DNA of 64,000 nucleotides from Paenibacillus sp. E222 (GCF_013401555.1 NZ_CP058552.1:62001-126000), one strand, 5' to 3'; positions 35,840 through 45,048 are shown, numbered from the stretch's first letter. Notes: generated by a model from the letters alone, not told the origin. Numbers and translations: made by a program.

Positions 35840-37126
35840 TTATTGGGTGGTTGCAAGGCTCTCCTTGACTTGTTTGACTGCGTTATCCAGAGAGGTCTTT
35901 ACATCCTTGCCTCCATCCCATATGTCGGTAATCGCCGCGCTGATGGGACCCCACACGCTATCCATGGCAGGAAGCGAAGGCATAGGGGTGGAGTTGTTGA
36001 ATTGCTCAAGGAATGCCTTCGTGATTTCATCCCCTTGAATCTTCGGATCTGCCGCCACATCTTTATTGGCCGGGAGTGTTCCGTTCATCTCAAAGTTGAC
36101 CATCTGGGATTCGGCACTGGAGAGATAGGCCGCAAACAGCTTGGCAGCATTCGGATAGGTTGTAAATGCATTGACGTAATAGGCCTTAACTCCAGAGAAG
36201 GAGGTCATCGGTTTGCCTTCAATCGCCGGGAGTGGAGCCACACCGAAGTCAATGCCAGCATTGCGATAATCGGCGATGGACCAAGGTCCGTTAATATCCA
36301 TGGCCAGTTTCCCACTTGAAAATAGACCTTTTTTGATGTCATAGTTCACATCACCCATTTTCACAGGCAGTACTTCCGATTTCAGCGTTTGCAGGAACTG
36401 ACCGCCCTTGATGGCTCCCTCATTGTTAAGACCAATGTCCTCGCTGTTCATGCCTTCATCGCCGAAGATATATCCGCCCTGAGAAGCCAGATAAGCAAAG
36501 TTGTAATAAAATTGCTGGAGTTCCCACATCAGAGTGTACTTGTTGTTTTTGGGGTCATTAAAGGTTTTGGCAAAGCTGATAATGTCATCAAATGATTTTG
36601 GTGCTTCGGGATAAAGCTTTTTGTTATAAAACAACGCATAGGTTTCTACGCTGTAGGGATATCCATATAAGATGTCTTTGAAGGTTACGGCTTTAACCGC
36701 ATTGTCGCTGGTAGATTGCGTGGTCTGTTGCTCAAAAATATCGTTTGGCAAGATCAGTCCGGCCTCTGAAGCGCTACCAATCTTGTCATGCGGGAAAACG
36801 ACTACATCCGCAGCCAATCCTGCGGGTCCGTCCGTAGTGAGCTTGGTCACTTGGTCGGTAGGCGGCAATTCCTCGATCTTTACAGAGACGCCATACTCCT
36901 CTTCAAATTTCTTCGCCCGCTCCTCGATAAAGCTGCGTTGATTCTTATCCTCCCATATAACAAGGCTCGCGCCCTCTTCTGGCTGAATATTTTCCGCGGT
37001 CACTGTGGTTTCTCCAGTCTCACCGCTGTCTGTTGTGGTTGGCGCTGCGCCTCCACCTCCGCTTGAACATGCGGTAAGTGCAAGTGCCATGAAACCTGCA
37101 AGTGCTGCTTGCTGCCATTTTCTCAT
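35840..37126 (-). CDS. mdxE: Maltodextrin-binding lipoprotein MdxE/MalE
   Basis: 428 residues with a lipoprotein signal ending LALTAC (Cys ~20), a Gly/Thr-rich linker, and the MalE-type binding fold (SLVIWEDKNQRSFIEERAKKFEEEYG; AMDINGPWSIADYRNAGIDFGVAPLP; SAESQMVNFEMNGTLPANKD). It captures maltodextrins outside the membrane for MdxFG. First gene of the operon; LacI-type operators lie at 37241 and 37378, upstream of it. Confidence 0.92.
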   Translation of the reverse strand: MRKWQQAALAGFMALALTACSSGGGGAAPTTTDSGETGETTVTAENIQPEEGASLVIWEDKNQRSFIEERAKKFEEEYGVSVKIEELPPTDQVTKLTTDGPAGLAADVVVFPHDKIGSASEAGLILPNDIFEQQTTQSTSDNAVKAVTFKDILYGYPYSVETYALFYNKKLYPEAPKSFDDIISFAKTFNDPKNNKYTLMWELQQFYYNFAYLASQGGYIFGDEGMNSEDIGLNNEGAIKGGQFLQTLKSEVLPVKMGDVNYDIKKGLFSSGKLAMDINGPWSIADYRNAGIDFGVAPLPAIEGKPMTSFSGVKAYYVNAFTTYPNAAKLFAAYLSSAESQMVNFEMNGTLPANKDVAADPKIQGDEITKAFLEQFNNSTPMPSLPAMDSVWGPISAAITDIWDGGKDVKTSLDNAVKQVKESLATTQ

Positions 37127-37236
37127 TGAATTTCCCCCTTTTCGTAGTCTTGATCGATGCTGTACTCGCGCTTTTCACCCGTTATTCTGTGTACTGTTCC
37201 TGTACTCCGAAGTTCGCCGTGGTTCCGTTTGAAAGC

Positions 37237-37254
37237 AATACAAACGTTTGCTCA
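37237..37254. promoter_or_regulatory. LacI-type operator 1
   Basis: Core palindrome CAAACGTTTG at 37241-37250, ~115 bp upstream of the mdxE start. Confidence 0.7.
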
Positions 37255-37326
37255 TATTAACCTCAGACTGGTCCAATCCTTATGTAATCGGGATGAATAT
37301 TCTAGGAAGTATGTTGATTTAAGTTA

Positions 37327-37340
37327 TGTAAGCGCTATAA
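37327..37340. promoter_or_regulatory. cre-like (CcpA) site
   Basis: TGTAAGCGCTATAA matches the cre consensus at 13 of 14 positions. Confidence 0.55.
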
Positions 37341-37373
37341 TGACAATAACATCATACAACAGCAAACTTTGTT

Positions 37374-37391
37374 TGTACAAACGTTTGCACA
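37374..37391. promoter_or_regulatory. LacI-type operator 2
   Basis: TGTACAAACGTTTGCACA, an extended palindrome around CAAACGTTTG (37378-37387); the best of the three copies. Confidence 0.75.
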
Positions 37392-37584
37392 AGTCATTTT
37401 CGTTCATTTTCCGTCACTTTTGTGGTGTTTCTTTCTGTAATTTCCTATTTGCTTGATCTACCACCATCTTCCTTTATTTTTCTTTTTCCCTCTTCACCAT
37501 GATGCAGTTAGCAATTGATTTATCCAAGTCTTTGAATTAACATAGGAGACATGTTGAAATGCTTGTACAGAAGGGATTTTTCAC

Positions 37585-38613
37585 ATGATTACAATCAAAG
37601 ATATTGCCAAATTGGCGGGTGTATCCCCTTCTACGGTCTCACGGGTTATTTCCAACCATCCCAGAATCAGTTCGGAAACATCACTCAAAGTGAAGCAAAT
37701 CATGAAAGAAATGAATTATCATCCCAATATGATGGCCAAAAGCCTTGTTTCCAAAACGACTCAAACCCTGGGTATCATGCTGCCCCGACCTGCTGAAGAG
37801 CTGTTTCAGAACTACTTTTTCGGAGAATTGCTTCGGGGAATCATTACCCATGCCACCCGCATGAATTATGAACTTCTTCTCTCCACCGAAACGTCTTCCA
37901 GCGATGAATTGAATGCCATATCTCGCCTGGTACACGGGCGGCGCGTAGATGGAATTTTGCTGCTTGGTTCTAAACGGGAAGACCCGATTATTTCATTTTT
38001 GGAGGCGGAAAAGTTTCCTTTTGTACTGATTGGCCGCAGCGAAACGCATCCTGATGCCCCGATGGTGGACAATAACAATGTACAGACGGCTTTCGATGCA
38101 ACTACACATCTGATTGCCCAAGGGCATAAACGAGTCGGATTTGTTAGCGGACCACCAGATTTGACGTTGTCTCATGATCGCCTGCTTGGATACAAAAACG
38201 CGCTTGAAGAAGCGGGTCTTGATGCTAACAATGACTGGATCGTGGAGGGAGAATTCCTGCAGGAAAGCGGCTTCCGGTCGATGTCCCTGTTCATGTCGCT
38301 ACCCGACAGGCCTACCGCCCTCGTTGTCATCGACGACAATGTTGCCTTTGGCGTACTTCGCGCTCTGGCCGAGCTGGGATACAACGTTCCTGAAGATATA
38401 AGTGTTGTGAGCTTTAACAATATTGCCTTATCGGAACTCGCATCGCCTCCACTCAGTTCGATTGATATCGGAACCTATCAACTGGGCTATACCGCGGTTC
38501 AGGTACTGCTGAAAATTCTGAGTGGGGAGCAGTTGCCTCAGAATCCGGTCATTATTCCCCACCGCTTAATTGTTCGGGATTCGTCCTTGTTTACGCTGTC
38601 CGGGAATGTCTAG
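37585..38613 (+). CDS. LacI-family regulator of maltodextrin use (MalR-like)
   Basis: 342 residues. Helix-turn-helix and hinge at the N-terminus (TIKDIAKLAGVSPSTVSRVI, residues 3-22), followed by the periplasmic-binding-like effector domain (GILLLGSKREDP, FVSGPPDLTLSHDRLLGYKNAL, DISVVSFNN). Start behind AAGGGA. It is divergent from mdxEFG, and CAAACGTTTG palindromes lie on both sides of the gene (37241, 37378, 38625), so it probably represses both the importer and itself until a maltodextrin binds. The sensed sugar is inferred from the neighbours. Confidence 0.9.
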   Translation: MITIKDIAKLAGVSPSTVSRVISNHPRISSETSLKVKQIMKEMNYHPNMMAKSLVSKTTQTLGIMLPRPAEELFQNYFFGELLRGIITHATRMNYELLLSTETSSSDELNAISRLVHGRRVDGILLLGSKREDPIISFLEAEKFPFVLIGRSETHPDAPMVDNNNVQTAFDATTHLIAQGHKRVGFVSGPPDLTLSHDRLLGYKNALEEAGLDANNDWIVEGEFLQESGFRSMSLFMSLPDRPTALVVIDDNVAFGVLRALAELGYNVPEDISVVSFNNIALSELASPPLSSIDIGTYQLGYTAVQVLLKILSGEQLPQNPVIIPHRLIVRDSSLFTLSGNV

Positions 38614-38619
38614 ACACGT

Positions 38620-38637
38620 TTGTGCAAACGTTTGTCC
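38620..38637. promoter_or_regulatory. LacI-type operator 3, behind the regulator gene
   Basis: TTGTGCAAACGTTTGTCC, core at 38625-38634, only ~12 bp after the regulator stop codon. Its place suggests DNA looping with operators 1 and 2. Confidence 0.7.
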
Positions 38638-38676
38638 TACTGGTTTGAAGTGTCACATTCTCGCCTGTTGCAGACA

Positions 38677-38714
38677 TGCAAAAGAAGCCCATACAGCGGT
38701 ATGAGCTTCTTTGC
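38677..38714. terminator. Terminator between converging lacI-type and SDR genes
   Basis: GCAAA-GAAGC pairs with GCTTC-TTTGC, with an inner CATAC/GTATG stem. Confidence 0.75.
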
Positions 38715-38737
38715 ACATTTAAGTTATGAACGATGGA

Positions 38738-39499
38738 TTAGTAAGAGCTCCATCCTGCATCTGCCGTTACGACGGTTCCGTTCACAAAGCTGGATTCGTC
38801 TGAGCCTAAGAACAGAGCCACCTTAGCAATCTCTTCACTTGTTCCTATACGTGGGTTAATCGCCATACCCAATTGTTGTCTGCCCGCACCAAACTGACTT
38901 AACCCCGCCATGGATGAACTAATATTGGTTGCTACCGCCCCAGGAGCGATGGCGTTACAGCGAATGCCTTGCTCGGCGTACATGTAGCCTGTATTTTTGG
39001 TGAATCCAACCACAGCGTGTTTGGAAGCTGTGTAGGCTGCACCGGCCCGGCCACCGTTCAAGCCACCTGCTGATGCAATATTGACGATGACGCCTTTTTG
39101 TTTCTCCAGGAAGATTGGCAGCACCTTACGTGTTGCACGCATAACACTGGTCGTGTTGATTGCAAATACTCTCTCCCATTTGTCATCGGACACATCAGCA
39201 GCCGGCTCCATGCCATCCATAATGCCTGCATTGTTCACCAGAACATCCACTGTTCCGTATGTGCTCACCGCAGTATCAATCAGGTTCTGGATATCTTCTT
39301 CTTTTGCCACATTGGCAAGCACCACAATGGCTTCGCCGCCCTGTGCCTTAATCTCATCCACGACCGTCTGTGCTGTCTCCGCATTGATATCCGATACGAT
39401 TACCTTCGCTCCCTCCTGTGCGTACAATGTTGCAATCGCTCTACCCATACCGGAACCCGCACCTGTCACCACAGCCACTTTATCTTGAAGTTTCATCAT
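38738..39499 (-). CDS. Short-chain dehydrogenase/reductase (SDR)
   Basis: 253 residues, classical SDR: cofactor motif TGAGSGMG (~12-19), NNAG (~90), catalytic Ser in NIASAGG, Y-x-x-x-K in AYTASKHAV, and the ending FVNGTVVTADAGWSSY. Asp in VIVSDINAE, after the second strand, favours NAD(H). The substrate alcohol or ketone is unknown. Divergent from a TetR regulator that probably controls it. Confidence 0.92.
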   Translation of the reverse strand: MMKLQDKVAVVTGAGSGMGRAIATLYAQEGAKVIVSDINAETAQTVVDEIKAQGGEAIVVLANVAKEEDIQNLIDTAVSTYGTVDVLVNNAGIMDGMEPAADVSDDKWERVFAINTTSVMRATRKVLPIFLEKQKGVIVNIASAGGLNGGRAGAAYTASKHAVVGFTKNTGYMYAEQGIRCNAIAPGAVATNISSSMAGLSQFGAGRQQLGMAINPRIGTSEEIAKVALFLGSDESSFVNGTVVTADAGWSSY

Positions 39500-39530
39500 G
39501 TATCATCCTCCATGTATTCGTTTACAATAA

Positions 39531-39554
39531 GTTAACAAACAAATGTTCATTAAC
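39531..39554. promoter_or_regulatory. Candidate TetR operator in the SDR/TetR spacer
   Basis: Imperfect palindrome GTTAA(CA)...(TG)TTCATTAAC with arms GTTAA/TTAAC and AACA/TGTT, 31-54 bp ahead of the SDR start. Confidence 0.45.
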
Positions 39555-39686
39555 TCGTATCCTTAGTATAATAAGTCATAGCATTCCTGTTCAATCAGTA
39601 AAAGCATGCCCAAATGTACGTTAATCAACAATTTCCATGATGTATGTACTTTAACTTATAACTCGCTCTTCCAAGGAGGCTGTAGT

Positions 39687-40289
39687 ATGACTGAACTTCC
39701 GAACTCCATAGACCGAAGAATCAAGAAATCCAAAGCCGCGCTGAAGGATGCCCTCATCCAGTTAATGCAGAAGCAGCCGTTTAAGGAAATATCCATAACC
39801 GAGATCGTGCAGCTTGCGGATCTGAATCGAGGTACCTTTTACAGACATTATCAATACAAAGAAGACCTGTTCAATGAAATGATCGATGATGTGATCAAGG
39901 ATCTGGTGGCTTCTTTCCGTGAGCCTTATCAGGATATGGAACTATTCCGAGTAAGTCATATGCCTTCTTCCGCAATCAAAATATTTGAACATGTGCATCA
40001 ACATGCACCATTCTACACGCTTGTGGTGAAGTCCGAGGCCGCGTCCAACTTTCAACAAATGATCTGTGAGGTTCTTCGTAACCTTGCCTTGCAGGATCTC
40101 ACTGAGGTTTTTCCTTCTCACATCAACCAGGAACTGCTAGCCAGCTACCAGTCCCATGCGATCTTTGGCATGATCCTGGAGTGGATTCGGCAGGAATTCA
40201 AACACACCCCCGCCTATATGGCAGAGGAGTTATTCAAAATCATTAATTTCAAGCCTGCCAATGCGGTGGTCCAGTCCAATCTCAAATGA
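39687..40289 (+). CDS. TetR-family regulator
   Basis: 200 residues from ATG 39687 (AAGGAGG 7 nt ahead); a longer frame begins upstream of that site. The N-terminal helix-turn-helix is visible as FKEISITEIVQLADLNRGTFYRHYQYKEDL (~residues 29-58). The C-terminal domain (FEHVHQHAPFYTLVVKSEAA, SHAIFGMILEWIRQEFKHTP) is of the DhaS/TetR_C_7-8 kind. Divergent from the SDR gene, so a local repressor is likely. The ligand is unknown. Confidence 0.88.
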   Translation: MTELPNSIDRRIKKSKAALKDALIQLMQKQPFKEISITEIVQLADLNRGTFYRHYQYKEDLFNEMIDDVIKDLVASFREPYQDMELFRVSHMPSSAIKIFEHVHQHAPFYTLVVKSEAASNFQQMICEVLRNLALQDLTEVFPSHINQELLASYQSHAIFGMILEWIRQEFKHTPAYMAEELFKIINFKPANAVVQSNLK

Positions 40290-40332
40290 TCGATCCAGGC
40301 GTATTTATCCACGAATTCTGAATGAAAGTCAA

Positions 40333-40374
40333 AAAGCGACCGTTCCCCAATGATTAACAAGGAACGGCCGCTTT
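40333..40374 (-). terminator. Terminator of the VWA-TelA operon
   Basis: AAAGCG-CCGTTCC pairs with GGAACGG-CGCTTT (14 bp, one mismatch); T run on the minus strand. Confidence 0.85.
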
Positions 40375-40394
40375 GTATATTTATGAATGTCGAA

Positions 40395-41534
40395 CTACAG
40401 CCCCAGCTTCTGCCCTTTCTCCAACCGCTGAATCTGCTGCTCCCCGGTATCCGCCAGTTCACGGAACTGGTTAATGGTCTCCCGCATCCGTGGCAATGCC
40501 TCCTGCTTATATACACTGATGGAGTCGAGCGCGGACAGCACATCCGTGAACGCCTGCTTCATCGTATCGACCGAAATGCTGGCATCATAAGCTTGCTTCT
40601 GGATGGCAATGCCCTGATCTTTCAGCATTTTGGACGTACCTGCGATCAGGTCGTTGGTCGTCCGGTTAAGCAGTTCAATTTTCTGCAATACAATCTTCTG
40701 ATTGTAAAGTGCACTCGCAACGGTGACGGCAATTTTCAAGGCCGAGATCGTTACATTTTTGGCCCGATCCACACCACGGATCAATTCCTTGTTGTTGCGG
40801 ATGACAACTTCAATCGCCATAATGCCCTGCTGGTTCACCACCAGCATTTGCTGCAAATCCATGACCCGCTGACGAAGCGGGAACAGCACTTCTTCCGTTA
40901 TAAATCGGACTTTCTCCGGGTCCTCGTTGCGTACTTTGGCTGCTTCGATCTGTGCGTCAATCGACTCATCCATCAGCACCCCAAGCTGAATTTCCTTTTG
41001 CAGTCGTTTGGTGAGCTCCCGCAGATTTTGCTGTTCAATCTCCAGTGTAGTGTTATCATTTCTCAAGGTTGCTCTGCCTTTATCCAGCGAGGTCACAATA
41101 TCAGCGATGACCGCGTCAGCCTTCTGGTATTTCAGGAAATAGGCCCGCAGGGGATTAAACAATTTGCCAAGGAATCCGGTCTTGGCAAAGTCGACCACGC
41201 TGGGGTCGAGATCCTTCAGTTGCATATGCAGCTCGGCCAAGCCTTTGGCGACCTGTCCGCCCTCGTCTCCCGTCTTGGACAGATGTCCAACGGAGACTTG
41301 AAGCAACGCGTTTTTCTCGGAAGAAGATCTCATCGTGTTCATGCCAAAGCCGTCAATGGATTGCAGAATCTCCTTGCGTTTCTCCAACGATTCAAGATCG
41401 AGTGTCATGATCATCTCCACGTTGGCATTGGCGACTTGCTGCAGTTCCGCCACCTCGGCAGGTACGGGCTTTATTTCCTCCTCAATCACCTTCTGAATTT
41501 CCTTCTGGCTAGGTATCTCCATCGAAAACGACAT
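40395..41534 (-). CDS. TelA/KlaA-family toxic anion resistance protein
   Basis: 379 residues, all-helical, with the TelA hallmarks FLGKLFNPLRAYFLKYQKADAVI, LEIEQQNLRELTKRLQ and an Asn/Gln/Leu-rich C-terminus. The start follows AAGGGGGA. The family is annotated for tellurite and antimicrobial resistance, and in Firmicutes commonly accompanies VWA and stress-envelope genes. Here it is the last gene of an operon with a VWA protein and a two-helix membrane protein. Cytoplasmic, probably a scaffold; mechanism unknown. Confidence 0.88.
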   Translation of the reverse strand: MSFSMEIPSQKEIQKVIEEEIKPVPAEVAELQQVANANVEMIMTLDLESLEKRKEILQSIDGFGMNTMRSSSEKNALLQVSVGHLSKTGDEGGQVAKGLAELHMQLKDLDPSVVDFAKTGFLGKLFNPLRAYFLKYQKADAVIADIVTSLDKGRATLRNDNTTLEIEQQNLRELTKRLQKEIQLGVLMDESIDAQIEAAKVRNEDPEKVRFITEEVLFPLRQRVMDLQQMLVVNQQGIMAIEVVIRNNKELIRGVDRAKNVTISALKIAVTVASALYNQKIVLQKIELLNRTTNDLIAGTSKMLKDQGIAIQKQAYDASISVDTMKQAFTDVLSALDSISVYKQEALPRMRETINQFRELADTGEQQIQRLEKGQKLGL

Positions 41535-41615
41535 CCAAGTTCCCCCTTCAATTACGTGCTATATAAAATAGAATAATAAACTTTACATCAGGGCACTTCG
41601 AGCGCAGTCCCCGTG

Positions 41616-43304
41616 CTACATCTGCACGTTGAACAGGTTACCGATTTTGTATACCACATCGTCGGTATCCGCGTTAATGCTCGCTGCTTCGTTAATGCTG
41701 GAGATGCTCTCCAAAGCTTTGATGTCCGCGTTGTAACCAATCGTGTAGATCGGCACTTTGTACGTCTCGACCAGATCACGAATATCTTTCAGTGTATGTC
41801 CTTCATTGGTCTCTCCATCACTTAGGACAAAGATCAGTGGCTTCACATTCGGATTCGCAGCCATATAATCTTCCAGCATCTTCATTGCCACAACGATTCC
41901 ATCGAAGGTTGCCGTACCGCCACCCGCTTGCAGGCTATCCACCGTACCGACAAACATCGACTGCTGATTCGTATCATACTTGGCAATGGGCAGATTCACC
42001 GTTACTCCACTAGAGTAGGAGACGAGGCCAATACTGTTATCTGTGCCTAGGAACTTCTGGCCTTTGCGCAATGATTCCTTGAGTCGGTTCAGTGGTTCAC
42101 CATCCATACTCCCGGATACGTCGGTTACAAATACGGCTGCAATCGGTTTACTGCCGTTCTTTTTCTCTTTCCATACTTTCTGAGCGGACAACAAGGTGCC
42201 ACCATCCACTGTGTTCAATTCGGACTTGTAGTCTTGCAAGCCGTTGAAGCCGAACGCCTCAGCCGATTGCTGATACTTCGCTTGGGTTACGAACTCTGCA
42301 TACTTCTTGATAATCTCTTGCTTGTTCTGCGGCAGTTGCCCCAGTGCATACAGCGGGCTGTCATGTCTTACACCAAAAGGGGTAAAGACGTATCCGCTTT
42401 TCAGATCTGCGGTGTTTACGTAAGTCTGGTATTCCAGTACAAATGCGTCCAAACGGCCTGACTTGGCTGCCTCACGCATCTGAATGGTTGTGGACGCCGT
42501 AAACGGTACGTTAGCTTGAAACTTCTCAAAACCCTCAATCGCTTTCTCACCAAGCGGATTGGAGCTGTCGTATGTGTTGAGTGCCGTCACCAGAAAGTTC
42601 AGTCCCGTGGAACTGGCAAATGGATCGGTGTACCCCATCGCGAGTTCATTGTTGGCAATCGCTTCGGTCACGGTTTTTACATTAACTGAGCCGTACGTGT
42701 CGACCAGCGCATCATATTTGGCTTTCGAGATGACGATTCCGGGAACGTTCCCCACCAGTCTTTTGGATACCAGGTCTGTCTTCACTCCGCTTGCAGCTAC
42801 CATCTCGCCCCATAACTCATTGGAGGGAGTGTACGCATCAGGCACATATTTACCAGACTTGATATAATCGGCCGCCGTACCGGATGCGATATTGCGTAAC
42901 TTTACCGAAACCTGCTTGCCGCCAACGGTAATGTTAGCCTTGTTGAACTCTTCGGTGACCTCGGTTAACCAGCCATCTCCGCCAGTGCCTGCTTTCTCCG
43001 GGGATGAAAAGATTTCCACATAATCATTCGTTGTATTTTCGACCGTGATCGGAAATTTCGAGATGTCTGGAAGTGACTCTGCCACATCCACCGGATCGAG
43101 ATCAATCTGTCCCTTCACAGGTTCAGCCGTTGCCGGAGCAATGTCCGCATACAGCTTGCCTAACTCTTTGCCTGCATTCTCTGTCGTTACCTGTGTACTG
43201 GATTTACCCACGTTCGACGTCAGCGTGATACCTGCATATACGAGTCCAAACACAAGTACCAGCATTAAGATCGATATGAAAAAAAACTTTCCCTTCTTAG
43301 CCAT
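41616..43304 (-). CDS. Membrane-anchored fusion of substrate-binding-like and VWA domains
   Basis: 562 residues. An N-terminal membrane helix (~7-28) is followed by a periplasmic-binding-protein-like region (~85-360; e.g. VEIFSSPEKAGTGGDGW, LAMGYTDPFASSTGLNFL), then a von Willebrand A domain (~385-555). Its metal site is D395-V-S397-G-S399-M, with GGGTATFDG and LSDGETNEG completing the MIDAS. It should be exposed outside the cell and bind a partner through metal. It lies 81 bp ahead of TelA and 12 bp after the membrane-protein gene, so the three are one operon. Confidence 0.85.
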   Translation of the reverse strand: MAKKGKFFFISILMLVLVFGLVYAGITLTSNVGKSSTQVTTENAGKELGKLYADIAPATAEPVKGQIDLDPVDVAESLPDISKFPITVENTTNDYVEIFSSPEKAGTGGDGWLTEVTEEFNKANITVGGKQVSVKLRNIASGTAADYIKSGKYVPDAYTPSNELWGEMVAASGVKTDLVSKRLVGNVPGIVISKAKYDALVDTYGSVNVKTVTEAIANNELAMGYTDPFASSTGLNFLVTALNTYDSSNPLGEKAIEGFEKFQANVPFTASTTIQMREAAKSGRLDAFVLEYQTYVNTADLKSGYVFTPFGVRHDSPLYALGQLPQNKQEIIKKYAEFVTQAKYQQSAEAFGFNGLQDYKSELNTVDGGTLLSAQKVWKEKKNGSKPIAAVFVTDVSGSMDGEPLNRLKESLRKGQKFLGTDNSIGLVSYSSGVTVNLPIAKYDTNQQSMFVGTVDSLQAGGGTATFDGIVVAMKMLEDYMAANPNVKPLIFVLSDGETNEGHTLKDIRDLVETYKVPIYTIGYNADIKALESISSINEAASINADTDDVVYKIGNLFNVQM

Positions 43305-43316
43305 ACGTACAACCCC

Positions 43317-44057
43317 TCACTGTCTGTATAATTTGGTGTGCTTGATTAATTGGTCAATTTCTTGCATACAAGGCATCTGTTCAATATCTCCTGCTTCAAA
43401 GCTGTCCAGGCGGGAGATTTCCAGCATCAATTGGTCGAGCTTCAAAAGAATTTCCTCATTGGTATGAAGCGAGCTTTTCACATAGCTCAGATAGTCGTTA
43501 TATACTTTAGTCTTTTCCTGAAAGAGCTTCTGGGGAAGTGTTGCGGATTTGGACTTCATCAGGCTGGCGTACTCCGCTTCATCGAACACATTGAGTCGGT
43601 TAAGTACACTTCGGATGTTGAGGTATAACAGCTTCTCCACTTCGAGGGTGACCGAAGCAAATTTCTTGTAACTCAGTTCCCCCGGATCAAATCGCTGATT
43701 CAGCACGTTCAGGAGGGTTTCTTTCTTTTTCTTCATGCGACTTAGTTGAGATAATCCCAGTGTGATATCTTCCTCAAGCACTTTAATGCGTCGATAAAAG
43801 GATAACGCTTCCACATAATCATCATGGGTTTCGATATTTTTCACGGGCAAGACCACAGGCTGTTTGAACAACAAGGTGTAGCTTCCATAGAAGAGCGTCA
43901 TCACGCTGCCGAACAGAAATGTCACCGAGAGCGCTGTCGTAAATGCTCCCCCGCCAAACTCCAGTCCGATGAATCCTGGTGAGAACAACAGAACATTCAT
44001 GACCACAACGCCGAAGATTAGCCCCAGCAGTTTTATGTACTTTATCATGTAAATCAT
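43317..44057 (-). CDS. Two-helix membrane protein with coiled coil (XpaC-like context)
   Basis: 246 residues: two membrane helices (~7-28 and ~37-62), then a long charged helical region (~75-240) such as VLEEDITLGLSQLSRMKKKKETLL. This is the shape of XpaC-type proteins that often pair with TelA; that identity rests on shape and context. Start ATG 44057 sits four bases behind GGAGG, and a second in-frame ATG 9 nt on is possible. First gene of the operon. Confidence 0.65.
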   Translation of the reverse strand: MIYMIKYIKLLGLIFGVVVMNVLLFSPGFIGLEFGGGAFTTALSVTFLFGSVMTLFYGSYTLLFKQPVVLPVKNIETHDDYVEALSFYRRIKVLEEDITLGLSQLSRMKKKKETLLNVLNQRFDPGELSYKKFASVTLEVEKLLYLNIRSVLNRLNVFDEAEYASLMKSKSATLPQKLFQEKTKVYNDYLSYVKSSLHTNEEILLKLDQLMLEISRLDSFEAGDIEQMPCMQEIDQLIKHTKLYRQ

Positions 44058-44410
44058 CAGACCTCCTTTCGCGCTATGTGTTGGAGCTTTATGTCGATAT
44101 TTACCATTGGAACTTTATTTCATTGTACATGATGTTGCCGCATTCGGGTGGATTAATATGGATATTCATAATATACGTGGCTTGGGCTTATCCCATTTCA
44201 TCTTTAGAGGGACAACGTGGATAAGATTTTGTAACCTTTGGGAAGCGAGCCTGGTACCCTTGAACAATCGGTGGCGGAAAAAGAAATGTTATCAGGTAAT
44301 ACGTGGAAATTTGCTGTGCGTGTCATTTTTTATATAGAGCTTGTTTGATACGATAAAAATCAAAAAACACCCCGACGCCCGGCGCCGGAGTGATGATGAT
44401 GTTGTGTAAT
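44058..44410. other. Spacer with promoter region and terminator
   Basis: No gene seen. It should contain the promoter of the TelA operon (left end); the Uma2 terminator is at 44368-44392. Confidence 0.6.
44368..44392 (-). terminator. Terminator of the Uma2 gene
   Basis: CACTCCGGCGCC.. hairpin on the minus strand (GC-rich, ~11 bp with two wobbles or mismatches) followed by TTTTTTG. Confidence 0.8.
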
Positions 44411-44977
44411 CTAATTCAGCTTGAATAAATTCCGAAGCGGAATTTCCAATTCCGGATATAACACCGATTGAATCGTTTCTTGCTCCGTGTACAGATGACG
44501 GTTCTGGTAACTGCCTTCTTCCAATGTGTACACATGAACGGTCTGATTGCCAGGGTCAACAATCCAGTATTCATTCACACCGTATTTCTGATACAGATTA
44601 AACTTCTCGTTAAAATCCTTTAGCGCAGTTGAAGGAGACAGCACTTCTATGATTAGAGACGGCGCACCTTGACAGCCGTTTTTGGTTATTTGGTCTTTGG
44701 AACAAACCACCGATAAATCCGGTTGGACAACATGATCAGGTACGTCATACTGCTCATTCTCACTGAAATACACGTCAAAGGGGGCAACAAATACGATACA
44801 TTTCCGATTCTGAAAAAAAGTACGCAAGGAGAAGTGCAGCTCACCCACAATAAACTGGTGTAATGAGGTGGGTGCTGGAGACATATTGAATGCTTTGCCG
44901 TTAATTAACTCCCATGCCCCCTCCCAAGTTAACCAATCCTGAAAACTATAGATGCCTTTATTATCCGGTTTGGCCAC
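44411..44977 (-). CDS. Uma2-family (DUF820) PD-(D/E)XK endonuclease-like protein
   Basis: 188 residues from GTG 44977 (GAGGAGG eight bases ahead). The nuclease-like core shows YDVPDHVVQPDLSVVC and APSLIIEVLSPST, which give the D...E-x-(V/I) metal residues, then FNEKFNLYQKYGVNEYWIVDPGN. The family is very abundant in cyanobacteria and scattered in Firmicutes; its biological role is mostly unknown. Single gene with its own terminator. Confidence 0.88.
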   Translation of the reverse strand: MAKPDNKGIYSFQDWLTWEGAWELINGKAFNMSPAPTSLHQFIVGELHFSLRTFFQNRKCIVFVAPFDVYFSENEQYDVPDHVVQPDLSVVCSKDQITKNGCQGAPSLIIEVLSPSTALKDFNEKFNLYQKYGVNEYWIVDPGNQTVHVYTLEEGSYQNRHLYTEQETIQSVLYPELEIPLRNLFKLN

Positions 44978-45048
44978 ACTTCCAACCTCCTCTTTTACCT
45001 AATCAGCATTTTGCTATTATTATACCACTGTGTTTTCCCATTTTCATA

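Larger units (their letters stand above)
37127..37584. other. 458-bp divergent control region of mdxEFG and the LacI regulator
   Basis: No gene. It carries two copies of a CAAACGTTTG palindrome and one cre-like site. Promoters for both directions must lie here; AT-rich blocks are present but I could not fix -35/-10 boxes. Confidence 0.7.

Noticed and set aside
40350..41576. Plus-strand frame of 408 codons opposite TelA
   Set aside because: It covers TelA in antisense, starts within the terminator hairpin and has no recognisable domain; TelA itself is unmistakable.
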